Virus record (IMG/VR): IMGVR_UViG_3300036466_000104
Span: 1 to 20,582 of that record
DNA length: 20,582 nt
Source of the DNA: a virus
Strand: one strand, 5' to 3'
This document shows positions 1-7,857 of the stretch, in pieces (within the stretch, counting starts at the first letter, position 1; each line of letters starts with the position of its first letter). The translations under genes and the position numbers were made by a program. Under the pieces are notes generated by a model that was given only the letters and a program-made list of their open reading frames with translations, was not told where the DNA came from and did no database searches.

Positions 1-166
1 CTCGAATTTACGTAAAATCGCGATTTAAGGTAATCCCCTCTATTAATTCCTGCAAATATTTTATAAGTTGGATAAATTCATTATTGACTTCGGAAATAAT
101 TTATTAGTTGCATAAAATGATGGATTCCCCATAATACAAGGGACATTTTAAATTGAGGTAAACGAC
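1..166. promoter_or_regulatory. AT-rich non-coding leader upstream of terS
   Basis: No credible gene lies in this stretch. It is strongly AT-rich from about 40 to 130 and carries two similar 20-base units (61-80 and 101-120) plus a 6-bp inverted repeat (80-85 with 95-100). A TTGACT at 84-89 looks like a -35 box, but no good -10 box sits 16-18 bases downstream, so I do not assign a sigma-70 promoter. A late promoter and a packaging (pac/cos) or TerS-binding region would both be expected next to terS, and either could be here. Confidence 0.45.
61..120. repeat. Two direct 20-base repeats 40 bases apart
   Basis: Bases 61-80 and 101-120 match at 16 of 20 positions, sharing TTAT-AGTTG-ATAAA. The 20 bases between them (81-100) also begin TTATT and share a further AAA block, matching the outer units at 9-10 of 20, so this may be a degraded three-unit array. 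Placement just upstream of the terminase genes fits a protein-binding array for TerS or a transcription factor, but the function is inference. Confidence 0.5.
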
Positions 167-571
167 ATGAGCGACAACACACTCATGGTTGAAATACGGA
201 ATAAGCCACCGATGGCAGTCAAGGCCGACTGGCGCTGTGTTGAGGTATATCAAACTCTTTATGATGATATCACGGGCAACGGGGTCGTTCTAAAATTCGT
301 TGACCGTCATGCACTTGGTGAGCTAGCCGTGACCATGGTTGAGATGCAGGATCTGCGAGCGACCCTGGCCGTTGAAGGTGAGTCGAAGGAAGTGCAGGGT
401 GACCGCAACATGATAACCAAGCGCAACCCGGCACGTGACGCATTGGAGAAACTGCGTAGCCCGATGCTACGGTTGATGAAAGAATTTCAGATGACACCAG
501 GCAGCCGTGGCAAGACATTCAGCGTCGGTGGCGTGAACCAGAAAGTCAACGATGGTTTCGATGAGGTGTAA
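167..571 (+). CDS. terS: Terminase small subunit (P27-like)
   Basis: The 134-residue protein is the likely small terminase subunit, which recognises phage DNA and recruits the large subunit for headful or cos packaging. The C-terminal half has the pattern seen in the P27 family: KRNPAR at residues 85-90, a basic amphipathic helix, and a TPGSR motif at 110-114, the counterpart of the family's 'LTPSSR'. Location directly before terL and length both fit. The ATG at 167 has GAGGT seven bases upstream. The DNA-binding N-terminal region is not diagnostic by eye, so the assignment rests on the C-terminal signature and synteny. Confidence 0.8.
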   Translation: MSDNTLMVEIRNKPPMAVKADWRCVEVYQTLYDDITGNGVVLKFVDRHALGELAVTMVEMQDLRATLAVEGESKEVQGDRNMITKRNPARDALEKLRSPMLRLMKEFQMTPGSRGKTFSVGGVNQKVNDGFDEV

Positions 572-629
572 GAGAATTGGATGTGATCATGAATATTGCT
601 ATTGATAATGGTGGTAAGAAGGTGAGTAT

Positions 630-2396
630 ATGACCGACTTCGACCTCGATATTTCCCAATACGAATATCCTGACCTGAAACCATTAGAACAGGATTGGAG
701 ATGGTGTCATAAGTACGCTTACGATGTCCTAAAGGGGAATGTACCTGCAGGAAAACTCATTAAACAGGCTTGCATGAGACACTTCCGTGATATGGAACGT
801 GATGACCTGTACTTCGATGAAACAGCCGCTAACTCAATAGTCAGATGGTTCAAGTTTATCCCGATCACAGACGGTAAGAACGCAGGATCACCCACAATAC
901 TGTTACCTTGGCAGATATGGCTGGTGGTATCGCTGATCGCCTGGAAGTGGAAATATAACCGCTACAGTGATAACGGTGAACTGCTTGGTTCCGCTGGTGA
1001 GAGGCGTTTCAACCAATGTTTTGTACTGGTGTCACGTAAGGCAGGAAAGACCACCCTTGCTGCTGGAATAGTGTTGTATCTGCTATACAAGTCAGGATTT
1101 CAACCAAGGGCTTATTCAGTGGCTACAAAGCGCGATCAGGCTAAGCTGTTGTGGAATACTGCCAAGGTAATGATTAAGTTGTCACCTCGTTTACAACAGT
1201 ATTTTGAACCGCGTGCGAACGATATTCTGTTACCTGGTAAAGAAGGCGAGTTTAAACCACTTGCCTCGGACAGTAATCAGATGGATGGTCTTAATCCGGT
1301 GTGTGTTAGCCTCGATGAGCTACACGCATATAAAGACCGTAACCTCTATGGTGTAATGACGTCAGCGTTTGGCGCCCAAACAGAATATTTGTTAATCGGC
1401 ATCACCACCGCTGGTTTTGTATTGGACGGGTTATGTACCGATCTATATCGAAACGGGTGTCGTGTCCTCGACCCTACTGATGACGTCGTGCAAGATAACT
1501 ACTTCTACGCCATGTGGCAGATCGACAAAGATGACGACTGGTCCGACCCTAACAATTGGTACAAATCAAATGCAGGGTTAGCATACGGGTTACCTTCAAT
1601 GAAGTATCTGCATGACCGATATGCTGAAGCCACCATGTCAATATCTGAGCGTGCCAACTTCATCACAAAACATTTGAATATCTTCGTCAGCGGTTCCGAC
1701 AAGTGGTTAGACATGGAGAAAGTCTTATCGTGTGGTAAACCCCTCGGCACTTCTTACCTCGACCCGATATACCGTGGCCGTAAGTGTTATATTGGCCTCG
1801 ATAGGGCGCGTGTTAACGACATCACCAGCTTTCCTATCCTGTTTCCTATGGATGATGGCGGCTTAGACTTGTTCTTCGTCAACCTGTTGCCACGTAAGAC
1901 CATTGAGGGTGCTACTGCTTTCCTTAACCAGAAGTACCTCAAGGCCATTGAAACAGGTGATCTGATAGCACTGGAAACACCGACAGTTCGTGATGACGAT
2001 ATTAAATACTATATCAGAAAACTGAACGGTGAACTGAGTCCTGAAGGCATCTACTATGACCCATGGCACATGCGGTCAATCTGTGAGGACATGGAAACTG
2101 AGAACATCCCGTTAATCTCGGTATCACAGGGTACGGGTAATATGTCAGAACCAGCTAAAATCCTCGAAGGGTTGGTTGAGGAAGGTTTACTTAGGTTTGA
2201 CAGTGTGTTATTTGAGTATGCTTGTGAATGTGCTATGATGCGGCTATCTATGGAAAACAACATGAAGGTGTACAGGGAGAACGATAAGGTGGATCGAATT
2301 GACCCCCTGATAGCCACCATCATCGGCTTGTCCGGTGCCACTTTAATCAAGGCCGAGCGTAACGTCTATGAAGAACGGGGATTGCTGACAATATGA
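630..2396 (+). CDS. terL: Terminase large subunit
   Basis: This 588-residue protein is the ATP-driven packaging motor and nuclease that cuts concatemeric DNA and pumps it through the portal. The N-terminal ATPase has a Walker A-type SRKAGKTT at residues 135-142, a Walker B strand ending in acidic residues D229-E230 (VCVSLDE), and a coupling motif in LIGITTAG. The C-terminal RNase H-like nuclease shows candidate metal-binding aspartates at D391 (IGLDRA), D477 (YYDPWHM) and D558 (RIDPLIA). Length is typical of the HK97/P27-associated Terminase_1 family. The start at 630 follows AAGGTGAG; a 58-base gap separates it from terS, and its stop overlaps the portal start (ATGA). Confidence 0.95.
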   Translation: MTDFDLDISQYEYPDLKPLEQDWRWCHKYAYDVLKGNVPAGKLIKQACMRHFRDMERDDLYFDETAANSIVRWFKFIPITDGKNAGSPTILLPWQIWLVVSLIAWKWKYNRYSDNGELLGSAGERRFNQCFVLVSRKAGKTTLAAGIVLYLLYKSGFQPRAYSVATKRDQAKLLWNTAKVMIKLSPRLQQYFEPRANDILLPGKEGEFKPLASDSNQMDGLNPVCVSLDELHAYKDRNLYGVMTSAFGAQTEYLLIGITTAGFVLDGLCTDLYRNGCRVLDPTDDVVQDNYFYAMWQIDKDDDWSDPNNWYKSNAGLAYGLPSMKYLHDRYAEATMSISERANFITKHLNIFVSGSDKWLDMEKVLSCGKPLGTSYLDPIYRGRKCYIGLDRARVNDITSFPILFPMDDGGLDLFFVNLLPRKTIEGATAFLNQKYLKAIETGDLIALETPTVRDDDIKYYIRKLNGELSPEGIYYDPWHMRSICEDMETENIPLISVSQGTGNMSEPAKILEGLVEEGLLRFDSVLFEYACECAMMRLSMENNMKVYRENDKVDRIDPLIATIIGLSGATLIKAERNVYEERGLLTI

Positions 2397-3682
2397 AACT
2401 AAATCCGCTTACCTGGTTTAAGTCGAATAGTGACGTCCCCGACACCGTTGACACTACAAACGACGTCCCAGACACCGATAGTAAATCACTCTATACTGTC
2501 GATACTGTTAACGCTGTATTCGGTGTCGGCGGTGTCGTTTCACCAGATGCAGCAATGAAAGTCGAGGCTTATTATTCATGTTTGCGTGATAAGGCTGAAA
2601 CCATTGGTTCACTCCCACTTAGACTTTACCAGCAATCTAGAAACAATCCACGTGAGGAAGTCACACAAGGTCGTTATCTCGACATATTTACTCGTAGACC
2701 TAATGATTTCATGACAATGACCTCGTTTTTAGAGATGATGGCGGTATCGCTTGAACGTCGAGGGGCTTTCTATGCCTTAGTCATGCGTAATGACCGTGGT
2801 ACACCGATGGAAATCATACCTTTTTATAACCAATGGTCTGTACGACCAGATATGGATTTGAATGGCAACGTATATTGGACATACACCACAAACGATGGTC
2901 GTTCACAGGTGGCAGTGAGTGACCGTGATTTATTCAGGGTTACATTGTTCTCAACCAATGGTGTTGACCCAATCAGCCCTATTCAACAGTGTGCCAATTT
3001 ACTCGGAATAGCTGCTGCTCAGGATAATTCGTATAAAAATTTACAAGAGAAAGGTTTAACCTCACAGATGGGGTTAAAGACACCTAATGCGTTCACAGAC
3101 CCTAACGCCGCACAACGCCTCAAGGATGATTTCAAGGCTGCTCGCGGACCTAACGGGTTTACCAACATCCCCATATTCGAGAATGGGCTTGAACCAGTAT
3201 GGTTTCAGTTAAGTAGTCAAGAACAGGAATTACTTGGTCACAAGCAGTTCACAATCGAACGTATTTGTCGCATGACAAGAGTACCATTACATCGAGTCGG
3301 TTACAGGGACACCAAGGATCCATCTAAGCCGTTTGAGTTGGATGAGGCTTACATGACCTCGGCTATTAACCCGGTGTTAGTTAAAGTAGAACAGGAAATA
3401 AACCGGTTTTTACCTACTGATTATAACGTTGAGTTCAACCGTCGTATGTTTTACCAGGGTTCACCTTGGCGACTTGTTGAGGCTGTAGGTAATGAAATAT
3501 CTAAGGGTATGTGTACCATCAATGAAGGTCGTAAAGACCTTGGTCGTGAACCGGTTGAAGGTGGTGATGTTTTCGTAGTAGATAGTAACAACTTTACGTT
3601 TGGTAGTTGGGCTGACGCTGATAAGATCCAAGAGCGAATTTATGGGCGCACCAATAACAGTGAGGACAATGACAATGGATAA
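2393..3682 (+). CDS. HK97-family portal protein
   Basis: The 429-residue protein should form the dodecameric portal at one capsid vertex, through which DNA enters and to which the connector attaches. Features of the HK97 portal family include the N-terminal AYYSCLRDKAETIGSLPLRLY segment (residues ~64-84), a central region with RITRVPLHRVG-like sequence after the GHKQFTIERICRM helix, and the clip/stem part near INPVLVKVEQEINRFL. The order terL-portal-protease-capsid is the HK97 arrangement. The start ATG overlaps the terL stop as ATGA, with only a weak upstream purine stretch, so translation is probably coupled. Its last codons overlap the protease start. Confidence 0.93.
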   Translation: MKLNPLTWFKSNSDVPDTVDTTNDVPDTDSKSLYTVDTVNAVFGVGGVVSPDAAMKVEAYYSCLRDKAETIGSLPLRLYQQSRNNPREEVTQGRYLDIFTRRPNDFMTMTSFLEMMAVSLERRGAFYALVMRNDRGTPMEIIPFYNQWSVRPDMDLNGNVYWTYTTNDGRSQVAVSDRDLFRVTLFSTNGVDPISPIQQCANLLGIAAAQDNSYKNLQEKGLTSQMGLKTPNAFTDPNAAQRLKDDFKAARGPNGFTNIPIFENGLEPVWFQLSSQEQELLGHKQFTIERICRMTRVPLHRVGYRDTKDPSKPFELDEAYMTSAINPVLVKVEQEINRFLPTDYNVEFNRRMFYQGSPWRLVEAVGNEISKGMCTINEGRKDLGREPVEGGDVFVVDSNNFTFGSWADADKIQERIYGRTNNSEDNDNG

Positions 3683-4316
3683 GAAATTTTTACACGTTGG
3701 GGTCCTCGACTTCAAGGTGACAAACGAAACAACGGGTGAGTTTACCTGTTATGGTAATGTTAAGAATATCATCGACCATGCTCAGGATCGTACTGTTGAC
3801 GGTTGTTTCCGTAAAAGCATTCAACGGCATCGTGAAGCAGGTATAAAACCTAAAATGTTCTGGATGCATAACCCGTGGGACTTACCTGTCGGTGCATGGG
3901 TTGAGATGAACGAGGATGAAAAAGGGTTGTTTCTTAAAGGTCGTCTATCTGATACTGCAATGGGTCGAGACATTAAGACTCTGGCGATGGATGGTGCCTT
4001 AGACTCGTTCAGCATTGGTTATCGTGTTCTCGACAGTGAGTGGAATGATGAACTCAAATGTAACGACTTGAAAGAAGTAGATATTCTCGAAGTGTCATGG
4101 GTAACCTTCGCTTGTAATGAAGAATCACGACTTGAAACCATTAAGTCGAAAGTTCATGACGGTGAAACTGTCAATAAGGCCGATCTACGTGAACTGCTGA
4201 AGTCAGTACCTTGGTTGAGTAAAAACACCATTGAGAAAATTACAGCAAATTATAATCCTGTGACGGAAAATGATGAAATTAAAGCGTTACTTGAATCAAG
4301 TCCACTTTTCAAGTAA
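3675..4316 (+). CDS. Prohead maturation protease (HK97 gp4-like)
   Basis: The 213-residue serine protease would remove the scaffold-like delta domain of the capsid protein during head maturation. The U35/HK97 pattern is visible: catalytic-type His in MFWMHNPWDLPVG (H65), nucleophile candidate in LDSFSIGYR (S113), and an acidic residue in DILEVSWV (E139). I chose the ATG at 3675 over the in-frame ATG at 3669 because GAGGA at 3662-3666 then has a normal spacing, and the family begins with a short beta strand like KKFLHVGVLDFKV. It overlaps the end of the portal gene by 8 bases and directly precedes the capsid leader. Confidence 0.92.
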   Translation: MDKKFLHVGVLDFKVTNETTGEFTCYGNVKNIIDHAQDRTVDGCFRKSIQRHREAGIKPKMFWMHNPWDLPVGAWVEMNEDEKGLFLKGRLSDTAMGRDIKTLAMDGALDSFSIGYRVLDSEWNDELKCNDLKEVDILEVSWVTFACNEESRLETIKSKVHDGETVNKADLRELLKSVPWLSKNTIEKITANYNPVTENDEIKALLESSPLFK

Positions 4317-4411
4317 CCTTTTTAACAGGCGTACCGTGGAGACGTGAGCCACGCTTGGATAAGCGCAATCAATCAACCATTTAACTAATATTTTTGATAA
4401 GGAGTCCTATT
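4317..4411 (+). promoter_or_regulatory. Structured leader of the capsid gene
   Basis: This 95-base gap can form two alternative small hairpins in RNA: CGTGG 4335-4339 with CCACG 4349-4353, and CGCTT 4352-4356 with AAGCG 4361-4365 around a GGAT loop. They share bases 4352-4353, so both cannot form fully at once. There is no U-tract, so these are not terminators. They may be RNA processing or stability elements for the capsid message. No convincing sigma-70 promoter was found. The strong ribosome-binding site AAGGAG (4399-4404) sits seven bases before the capsid ATG. Confidence 0.4.
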
Positions 4412-5737
4412 ATGGACCTAGAAGAATTGAAGGCGCTTCTTCAGAAGGCCACTGAAAAGTTCGAAGCCCAAGACGGTGAGAACCAACGACTCGGTACTGA
4501 GATTAAGTCGTTAACTGACAAAATCGAAGAACTGCAACAACAAGAACACGTTGATGTTAAAACCATCGACGAACTGCGTGATGAAATTTCAGACCTGCGT
4601 TCTAAGATGAAGTCACCTATTCTGGCTATCACTGACGAAGACCAGAAAAAGGCATTGCGTGACTTAGCTCGTAAGTCTTACAACAGTTTCATCAAAGATG
4701 CCAAAGCAACCAACGTTGTCCAGTTCAAAAACTTTGGCGCTGCCATTGAATCCGAAGTAAAAACCTTGAACATTGGTACTGGCGGTTCCGGTACTGCTGC
4801 TGCTGCAATTGCTGAAATCTTGTCTATGGATCTGATTGAATACGCTCGTGAGTATTCACCAATCTTGAACGAGATTGCGATGCGTAACGGTCTAACTCGT
4901 GATTATCGTGAGCTGGTACTCGAAAGCTATCCTGCCATTGCTGATGGCATCGAAGGCGTACCTGGATCTGATTTTGCGGCCACTGCAACTCAAACCTATG
5001 GTGAAGTTAAAGCAGACGTTATCAAGCTGATGGCTAACGCTCCAATCACTGATGAAGCGTTCTATGGCACCACCTACAACGTGTATTCCGACCTGGTTCG
5101 TTTGCTTGGTGACCAGTTAGCAGTTACCTTTGCAGCTAAGGTGATGTTCGGCAACGGTGCCGACAAAAATGGTCGCGGTATCCTGTCAAGCTCCCGTGTT
5201 GATATCACTGATGTAACAGGTGAATCCTGGAAGCCTTCAATGGGTGCTAGTGCTCGTGACCATGATTACTTCCCTGTAATCAGCACTGGTGTCAATGGTG
5301 CTCTTGGTGCTGATGATCAAGCAGTTATCGACTTCGTTGAAGATGTAATTGCCACTCTGCCTACCAAGTATCTCGCTGGTGCTGGTTGGAAGATGAACCG
5401 CAAAACTCGTGCTGTATTCGCTAAGATTCGTGGTGCTGATTTACAACCAGTATTCAAGCGCAACTACATTGAAGGTGGTGTCGATACCATTGCAGGATTC
5501 CCTGTGTTGCTTGATGACACCATGCCAGATATTGCGAGTAATTCTACCCCAATCATCTTCGGTGATTTGAGTAAGGCATTTGCAATGTCTAACGGTGACA
5601 TCTCTTACATGCAGTTGAACCCGTACAAGACTCAGGGTGTGACCTATGTTGAACACAACCATGAAGTGTTCACCATCATGCAACACTCTGATGCTATCCT
5701 TGTGGTAGCTTGTACTGTAAACGACGCTAACCCATAA
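4412..5737 (+). CDS. HK97-fold major capsid protein with delta domain
   Basis: The 441-residue protein is the major capsid precursor. Residues 1 to about 65 form a charged coiled coil (ELKALLQKATEKFEAQ, then KIEELQQQ), as expected of the HK97 delta domain that acts as internal scaffold and is cut off by the upstream protease. The mature part likely begins before or around the FGAAIESEVKTLNIG region and shows HK97-fold hallmarks: the NGLTRDYRELVLESYP strands, an E-loop/helix region, AGAGWKMNRKTRAVF, AGFPVLLDDTMP and GDLSKAFAM. I placed the start at the ATG at 4412 rather than an upstream in-frame TTG, because AAGGAG lies seven bases before it. A terminator follows the gene, consistent with a highly expressed transcript. 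Confidence 0.94.
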   Translation: MDLEELKALLQKATEKFEAQDGENQRLGTEIKSLTDKIEELQQQEHVDVKTIDELRDEISDLRSKMKSPILAITDEDQKKALRDLARKSYNSFIKDAKATNVVQFKNFGAAIESEVKTLNIGTGGSGTAAAAIAEILSMDLIEYAREYSPILNEIAMRNGLTRDYRELVLESYPAIADGIEGVPGSDFAATATQTYGEVKADVIKLMANAPITDEAFYGTTYNVYSDLVRLLGDQLAVTFAAKVMFGNGADKNGRGILSSSRVDITDVTGESWKPSMGASARDHDYFPVISTGVNGALGADDQAVIDFVEDVIATLPTKYLAGAGWKMNRKTRAVFAKIRGADLQPVFKRNYIEGGVDTIAGFPVLLDDTMPDIASNSTPIIFGDLSKAFAMSNGDISYMQLNPYKTQGVTYVEHNHEVFTIMQHSDAILVVACTVNDANP

Positions 5738-5761
5738 CGGCTAAATCGTTGATATCGAAAT

Positions 5762-5789
5762 ACCCTGGCATTGCTGGGGTGTTTTTTTT
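5762..5789 (+). terminator. Rho-independent terminator after the capsid gene
   Basis: An imperfect hairpin at 5762-5780 (ACCCTGG, loop CATTG, CTGGGGT, with two G-U pairs) is followed by G and eight T residues (5782-5789). It lies 25 bases after the capsid stop. Because neck and tail genes continue on the same strand, it probably acts as a partial terminator that raises the capsid to downstream ratio, or there is a promoter between it and 5830 that I could not identify. Confidence 0.85.
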
Positions 5790-5829
5790 GTGCGATACTA
5801 TGAGTATTAATTAACCCGAGGTTATTGTC

Positions 5830-6354
5830 GTGTATAGCAAAATCATCACTCAGGACCCTCTTACGAACATCATCTCACTAGCTGATGCTAAGAAACAATG
5901 CCGTGTAACCCACACTGCTGAGGATGATTACATCACAGAGTTGGTTCAAGTATGCTCACTGCTGGCACAGGAGTACACCCGTAAGCTACTCTCACCTGGT
6001 ACAGTGAAGTGTGTGGTCGAGGATTACCAGGGTGAAATATTGCTACCTTTCGGTAATCCGACCACTATCACCTCGGTTTTTCTCGATGATGTAGAAACCA
6101 CGGAATATGATTTCGACTCTATCACCGAGAAAGTTATTATTACTGATACGTCCACCAGCTTTGACAAAATCACTGTTGAGTTCAATGCTGGGTATGCTGA
6201 CGGTACTATCCCTGTCAGCACGTTACACGCCATTAAGCTGATGATCTCGACGTTCTACAATACCCGTGAGGACAATATCCTTGGTATGACCGTTGAGAAG
6301 TTTCCAATGGCATCACTGGCACTACTGAATAAGGACAAATATTATGTCGTTTAA
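5830..6354 (+). CDS. Head-tail connector (gp6/gp15-like adaptor)
   Basis: The 174-residue protein matches the small alpha-helical adaptor family (HK97 gp6/SPP1 gp15-like) that docks beneath the portal. Residues SLADAKKQCRVTHTAEDDYITELVQVC and the following AQEYTRKLL are the typical opening helices of the family, and the ends of the protein are again helical (TLHAIKLMISTFYNTRE). The beta insert TTITSVFLDDVETTEYDFD is also typical. The start is GTG at 5830 with GAGG eight bases upstream. It is the first gene after the capsid terminator and overlaps the next gene by 11 bases. Confidence 0.85.
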   Translation: MYSKIITQDPLTNIISLADAKKQCRVTHTAEDDYITELVQVCSLLAQEYTRKLLSPGTVKCVVEDYQGEILLPFGNPTTITSVFLDDVETTEYDFDSITEKVIITDTSTSFDKITVEFNAGYADGTIPVSTLHAIKLMISTFYNTREDNILGMTVEKFPMASLALLNKDKYYVV

Positions 6355-6673
6355 GGTCAGCGCCAACCGACTACGCCATGTGGTGAATATCCTCAGCACA
6401 CCCACTGGTTCCGATGCTTACGGTGACCCGTTACCGTCGGTAGTTGTGGTGCAGGACATGTTCTGTGAGGTGCAGGTTAAGTCTGGCGACCAGAATGCGT
6501 TATACAACACTGAACTTACATCAGAAGTACTGACAATATTGTCATGGACAGACGACCGAGTTAACAATAACCACACCGTTGAATGGAAAGGTAATGAGTA
6601 TGTGATCCGTCACATTCGCCATAGCACAGATGATAACGGTATGATTATCACAGCGACGAGGGAATTCAGATGA
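6344..6673 (+). CDS. Head closure / head-tail adaptor protein
   Basis: This 109-residue beta-rich protein resembles the SPP1 gp16/HK97-type head-tail adaptor family that stops DNA leakage and bridges connector to tail. The family pattern is visible: N-terminal RLRHVVNILSTPTGSDAYGDP, a central VVVQDMFCEVQVKSG with a glycine-rich turn, then VEWKGNEYVIRHIRHSTDDNGMIITATRE. The start lies within the end of the connector gene, and its stop overlaps the next gene as ATGA. Confidence 0.8.
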   Translation: MSFKVSANRLRHVVNILSTPTGSDAYGDPLPSVVVVQDMFCEVQVKSGDQNALYNTELTSEVLTILSWTDDRVNNNHTVEWKGNEYVIRHIRHSTDDNGMIITATREFR

Positions 6674-6822
6674 GAGGTAGTAATCGTCATGTCTCACTGG
6701 AAGAAATCATCGGTAACACGTCTAACCAGGGTAATGGTAATGTGCTGCAGGTGATAGACTCACCTCAGTTGATACTGGATGATAATGGTAACTTCGTGAG
6801 ATATAGTGGTACTGTATTATGA
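6670..6822 (+). CDS. 50-residue hypothetical protein of the neck module
   Basis: A short frame begins MRGSNRHVSLEEIIGN and ends DNGNFVRYSGTVL. It overlaps the head-closure stop (ATGA) at its start and the tail-terminator start (ATGA) at its end, so it is tiled exactly between two translated genes. That is the best evidence it is real. I recognise no family. In other siphoviruses this slot often holds an HK97 gp10-like protein, but that family appears here further downstream (8476). It could be a small neck component, or mainly a way to couple translation. Confidence 0.6.
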   Translation: MRGSNRHVSLEEIIGNTSNQGNGNVLQVIDSPQLILDDNGNFVRYSGTVL

Positions 6823-7178
6823 GCGTAGAACTCGATCTCATAGCGATGCTTAAATCGTTACTGTCACCGACTTATAACGTCTATTCCGGCTTGGTTCCCG
6901 AGTCAGAGCCGAACAGCGCTGTTGCGGTCAATAACGTGGCTAACCCGAGTAATCGTGTCATCTCTGGTGTCAAGTACGGTAGAACGTCGGTGTGGCGTAT
7001 TACTGTCGTGGCCACAGGTAAAGCTCAGCGACAACAAATCATCGATTTACTTGAAACCCTTGACAATACGAGTAATAATAGTTTCCAGAGGGTCTTTGTT
7101 GACCTAGTTAACCTTGAGCCGAAAGATACTGAAGATCAACCGGTCGTCAGGGCATTTGTTGATATAACTTTAAGATAG
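6819..7178 (+). CDS. Tail terminator / tail completion protein
   Basis: The 119-residue protein looks like the small tail terminator family (lambda gpU/DUF3168-type fold), which caps the tail tube and joins it to the head. It starts with a helix (LDLIAMLKSLLSPTYNVYSGLVPES) and continues with a strand pair (RTSVWRITVVATGKAQRQQIIDLLETLDN) and an ending VRAFVDITLR, the usual order of this family. Position just before the major tail protein supports the call. Start overlaps the preceding small gene. Confidence 0.7.
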   Translation: MSVELDLIAMLKSLLSPTYNVYSGLVPESEPNSAVAVNNVANPSNRVISGVKYGRTSVWRITVVATGKAQRQQIIDLLETLDNTSNNSFQRVFVDLVNLEPKDTEDQPVVRAFVDITLR

Positions 7179-7188
7179 GACTTTCACT

Positions 7189-7857
7189 ATGAACGACGAC
7201 GTAATCTTACAGGCTGGCACGACCCTTGAGATGGAGTTGGCTGGTGGTGGTTGGCAACGTATCCCACGCGTGTCCGCTATGGGTGCATTAGGTGACCAGG
7301 CTGACCCTAAAGAGAAAACCACTCTTGAGGACAAGAAGAAAAAGTATTCTGACGGTCTTGCCGATGCTCAGGATAAGAACCTTCAAGTCCAGTACATCCC
7401 TAAACAAGAAGTCGGTGACGAATACTACGATGATTACGTGTTACAACAAGCGTTCATCCTACGTGCTCAAAACCGTGAAGAGTTCAACATCCGTGTTAAT
7501 TGGCCTGATGGTGAAATTAACGGCTTCCTGTTCAAGTCCCTTGGTTTCAACTGGGACGAAGGCACTCAGGAAGATTGGAAGATGTTCACTGTTAATGGTA
7601 AGCAAAACAGCTACGCAATCATGTCAGTGACTGTTTCTGGTACTAAAACCGTTGCTGTTGCTGCGACTACTCAGCTCACCGCCGCTTACGTCCCTTCGAT
7701 GGAGAATGACCCGGGTGATACCACTTGGACAAGCTCTGATGAAGCCGTCGCCACTGTTGATGCCAATGGTCTGGTTACCGGTGTCGCCGCTGGTACTGTT
7801 AACATCACCGCTGAGATCCGTGGCGTTCCTGGTGTGCTTGAGGTGACAGTATCGTGA
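7189..7857 (+). CDS. Major tail tube protein with C-terminal Ig-like domain
   Basis: The 222-residue protein likely polymerises into the tail tube. Residues 1 to about 145 are the tube domain (DVILQAGTTLEMELAGGGWQRIPRVSAMG, then EINGFLFKSLGFNW). Residues 146-222 form a bacterial Ig-like Big_2 domain, recognised from its VTVSGTKTVAVAATTQL start, TTWTSSDEAVATVDANGLV core and GVAAGTVNITA repeat motif, closely like lambda gpV's surface Ig domain. The decoration probably projects from the tube and may bind cell surfaces weakly. An AGGA ribosome site is eight bases upstream of the ATG. The stop overlaps the next gene's GTG start. Confidence 0.88.
   Translation: MNDDVILQAGTTLEMELAGGGWQRIPRVSAMGALGDQADPKEKTTLEDKKKKYSDGLADAQDKNLQVQYIPKQEVGDEYYDDYVLQQAFILRAQNREEFNIRVNWPDGEINGFLFKSLGFNWDEGTQEDWKMFTVNGKQNSYAIMSVTVSGTKTVAVAATTQLTAAYVPSMENDPGDTTWTSSDEAVATVDANGLVTGVAAGTVNITAEIRGVPGVLEVTVS

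Noticed and set aside
84-116. Sigma-70 promoter with TTGACT at 84-89
   Set aside because: No acceptable -10 hexamer lies at 16-18 base spacing; the best candidate, CATAAA at 111-116, is 21 bases away.
589-633. 14-codon frame between terS and terL ending with an ATGA overlap
   Set aside because: It has only a weak upstream purine stretch and is very short. The overlap may be chance; terL has its own ribosome site.
5796-5801. TACTAT as a -10 box after the capsid terminator
   Set aside because: No -35 element is present at a normal distance, since the sequence there is the terminator stem.
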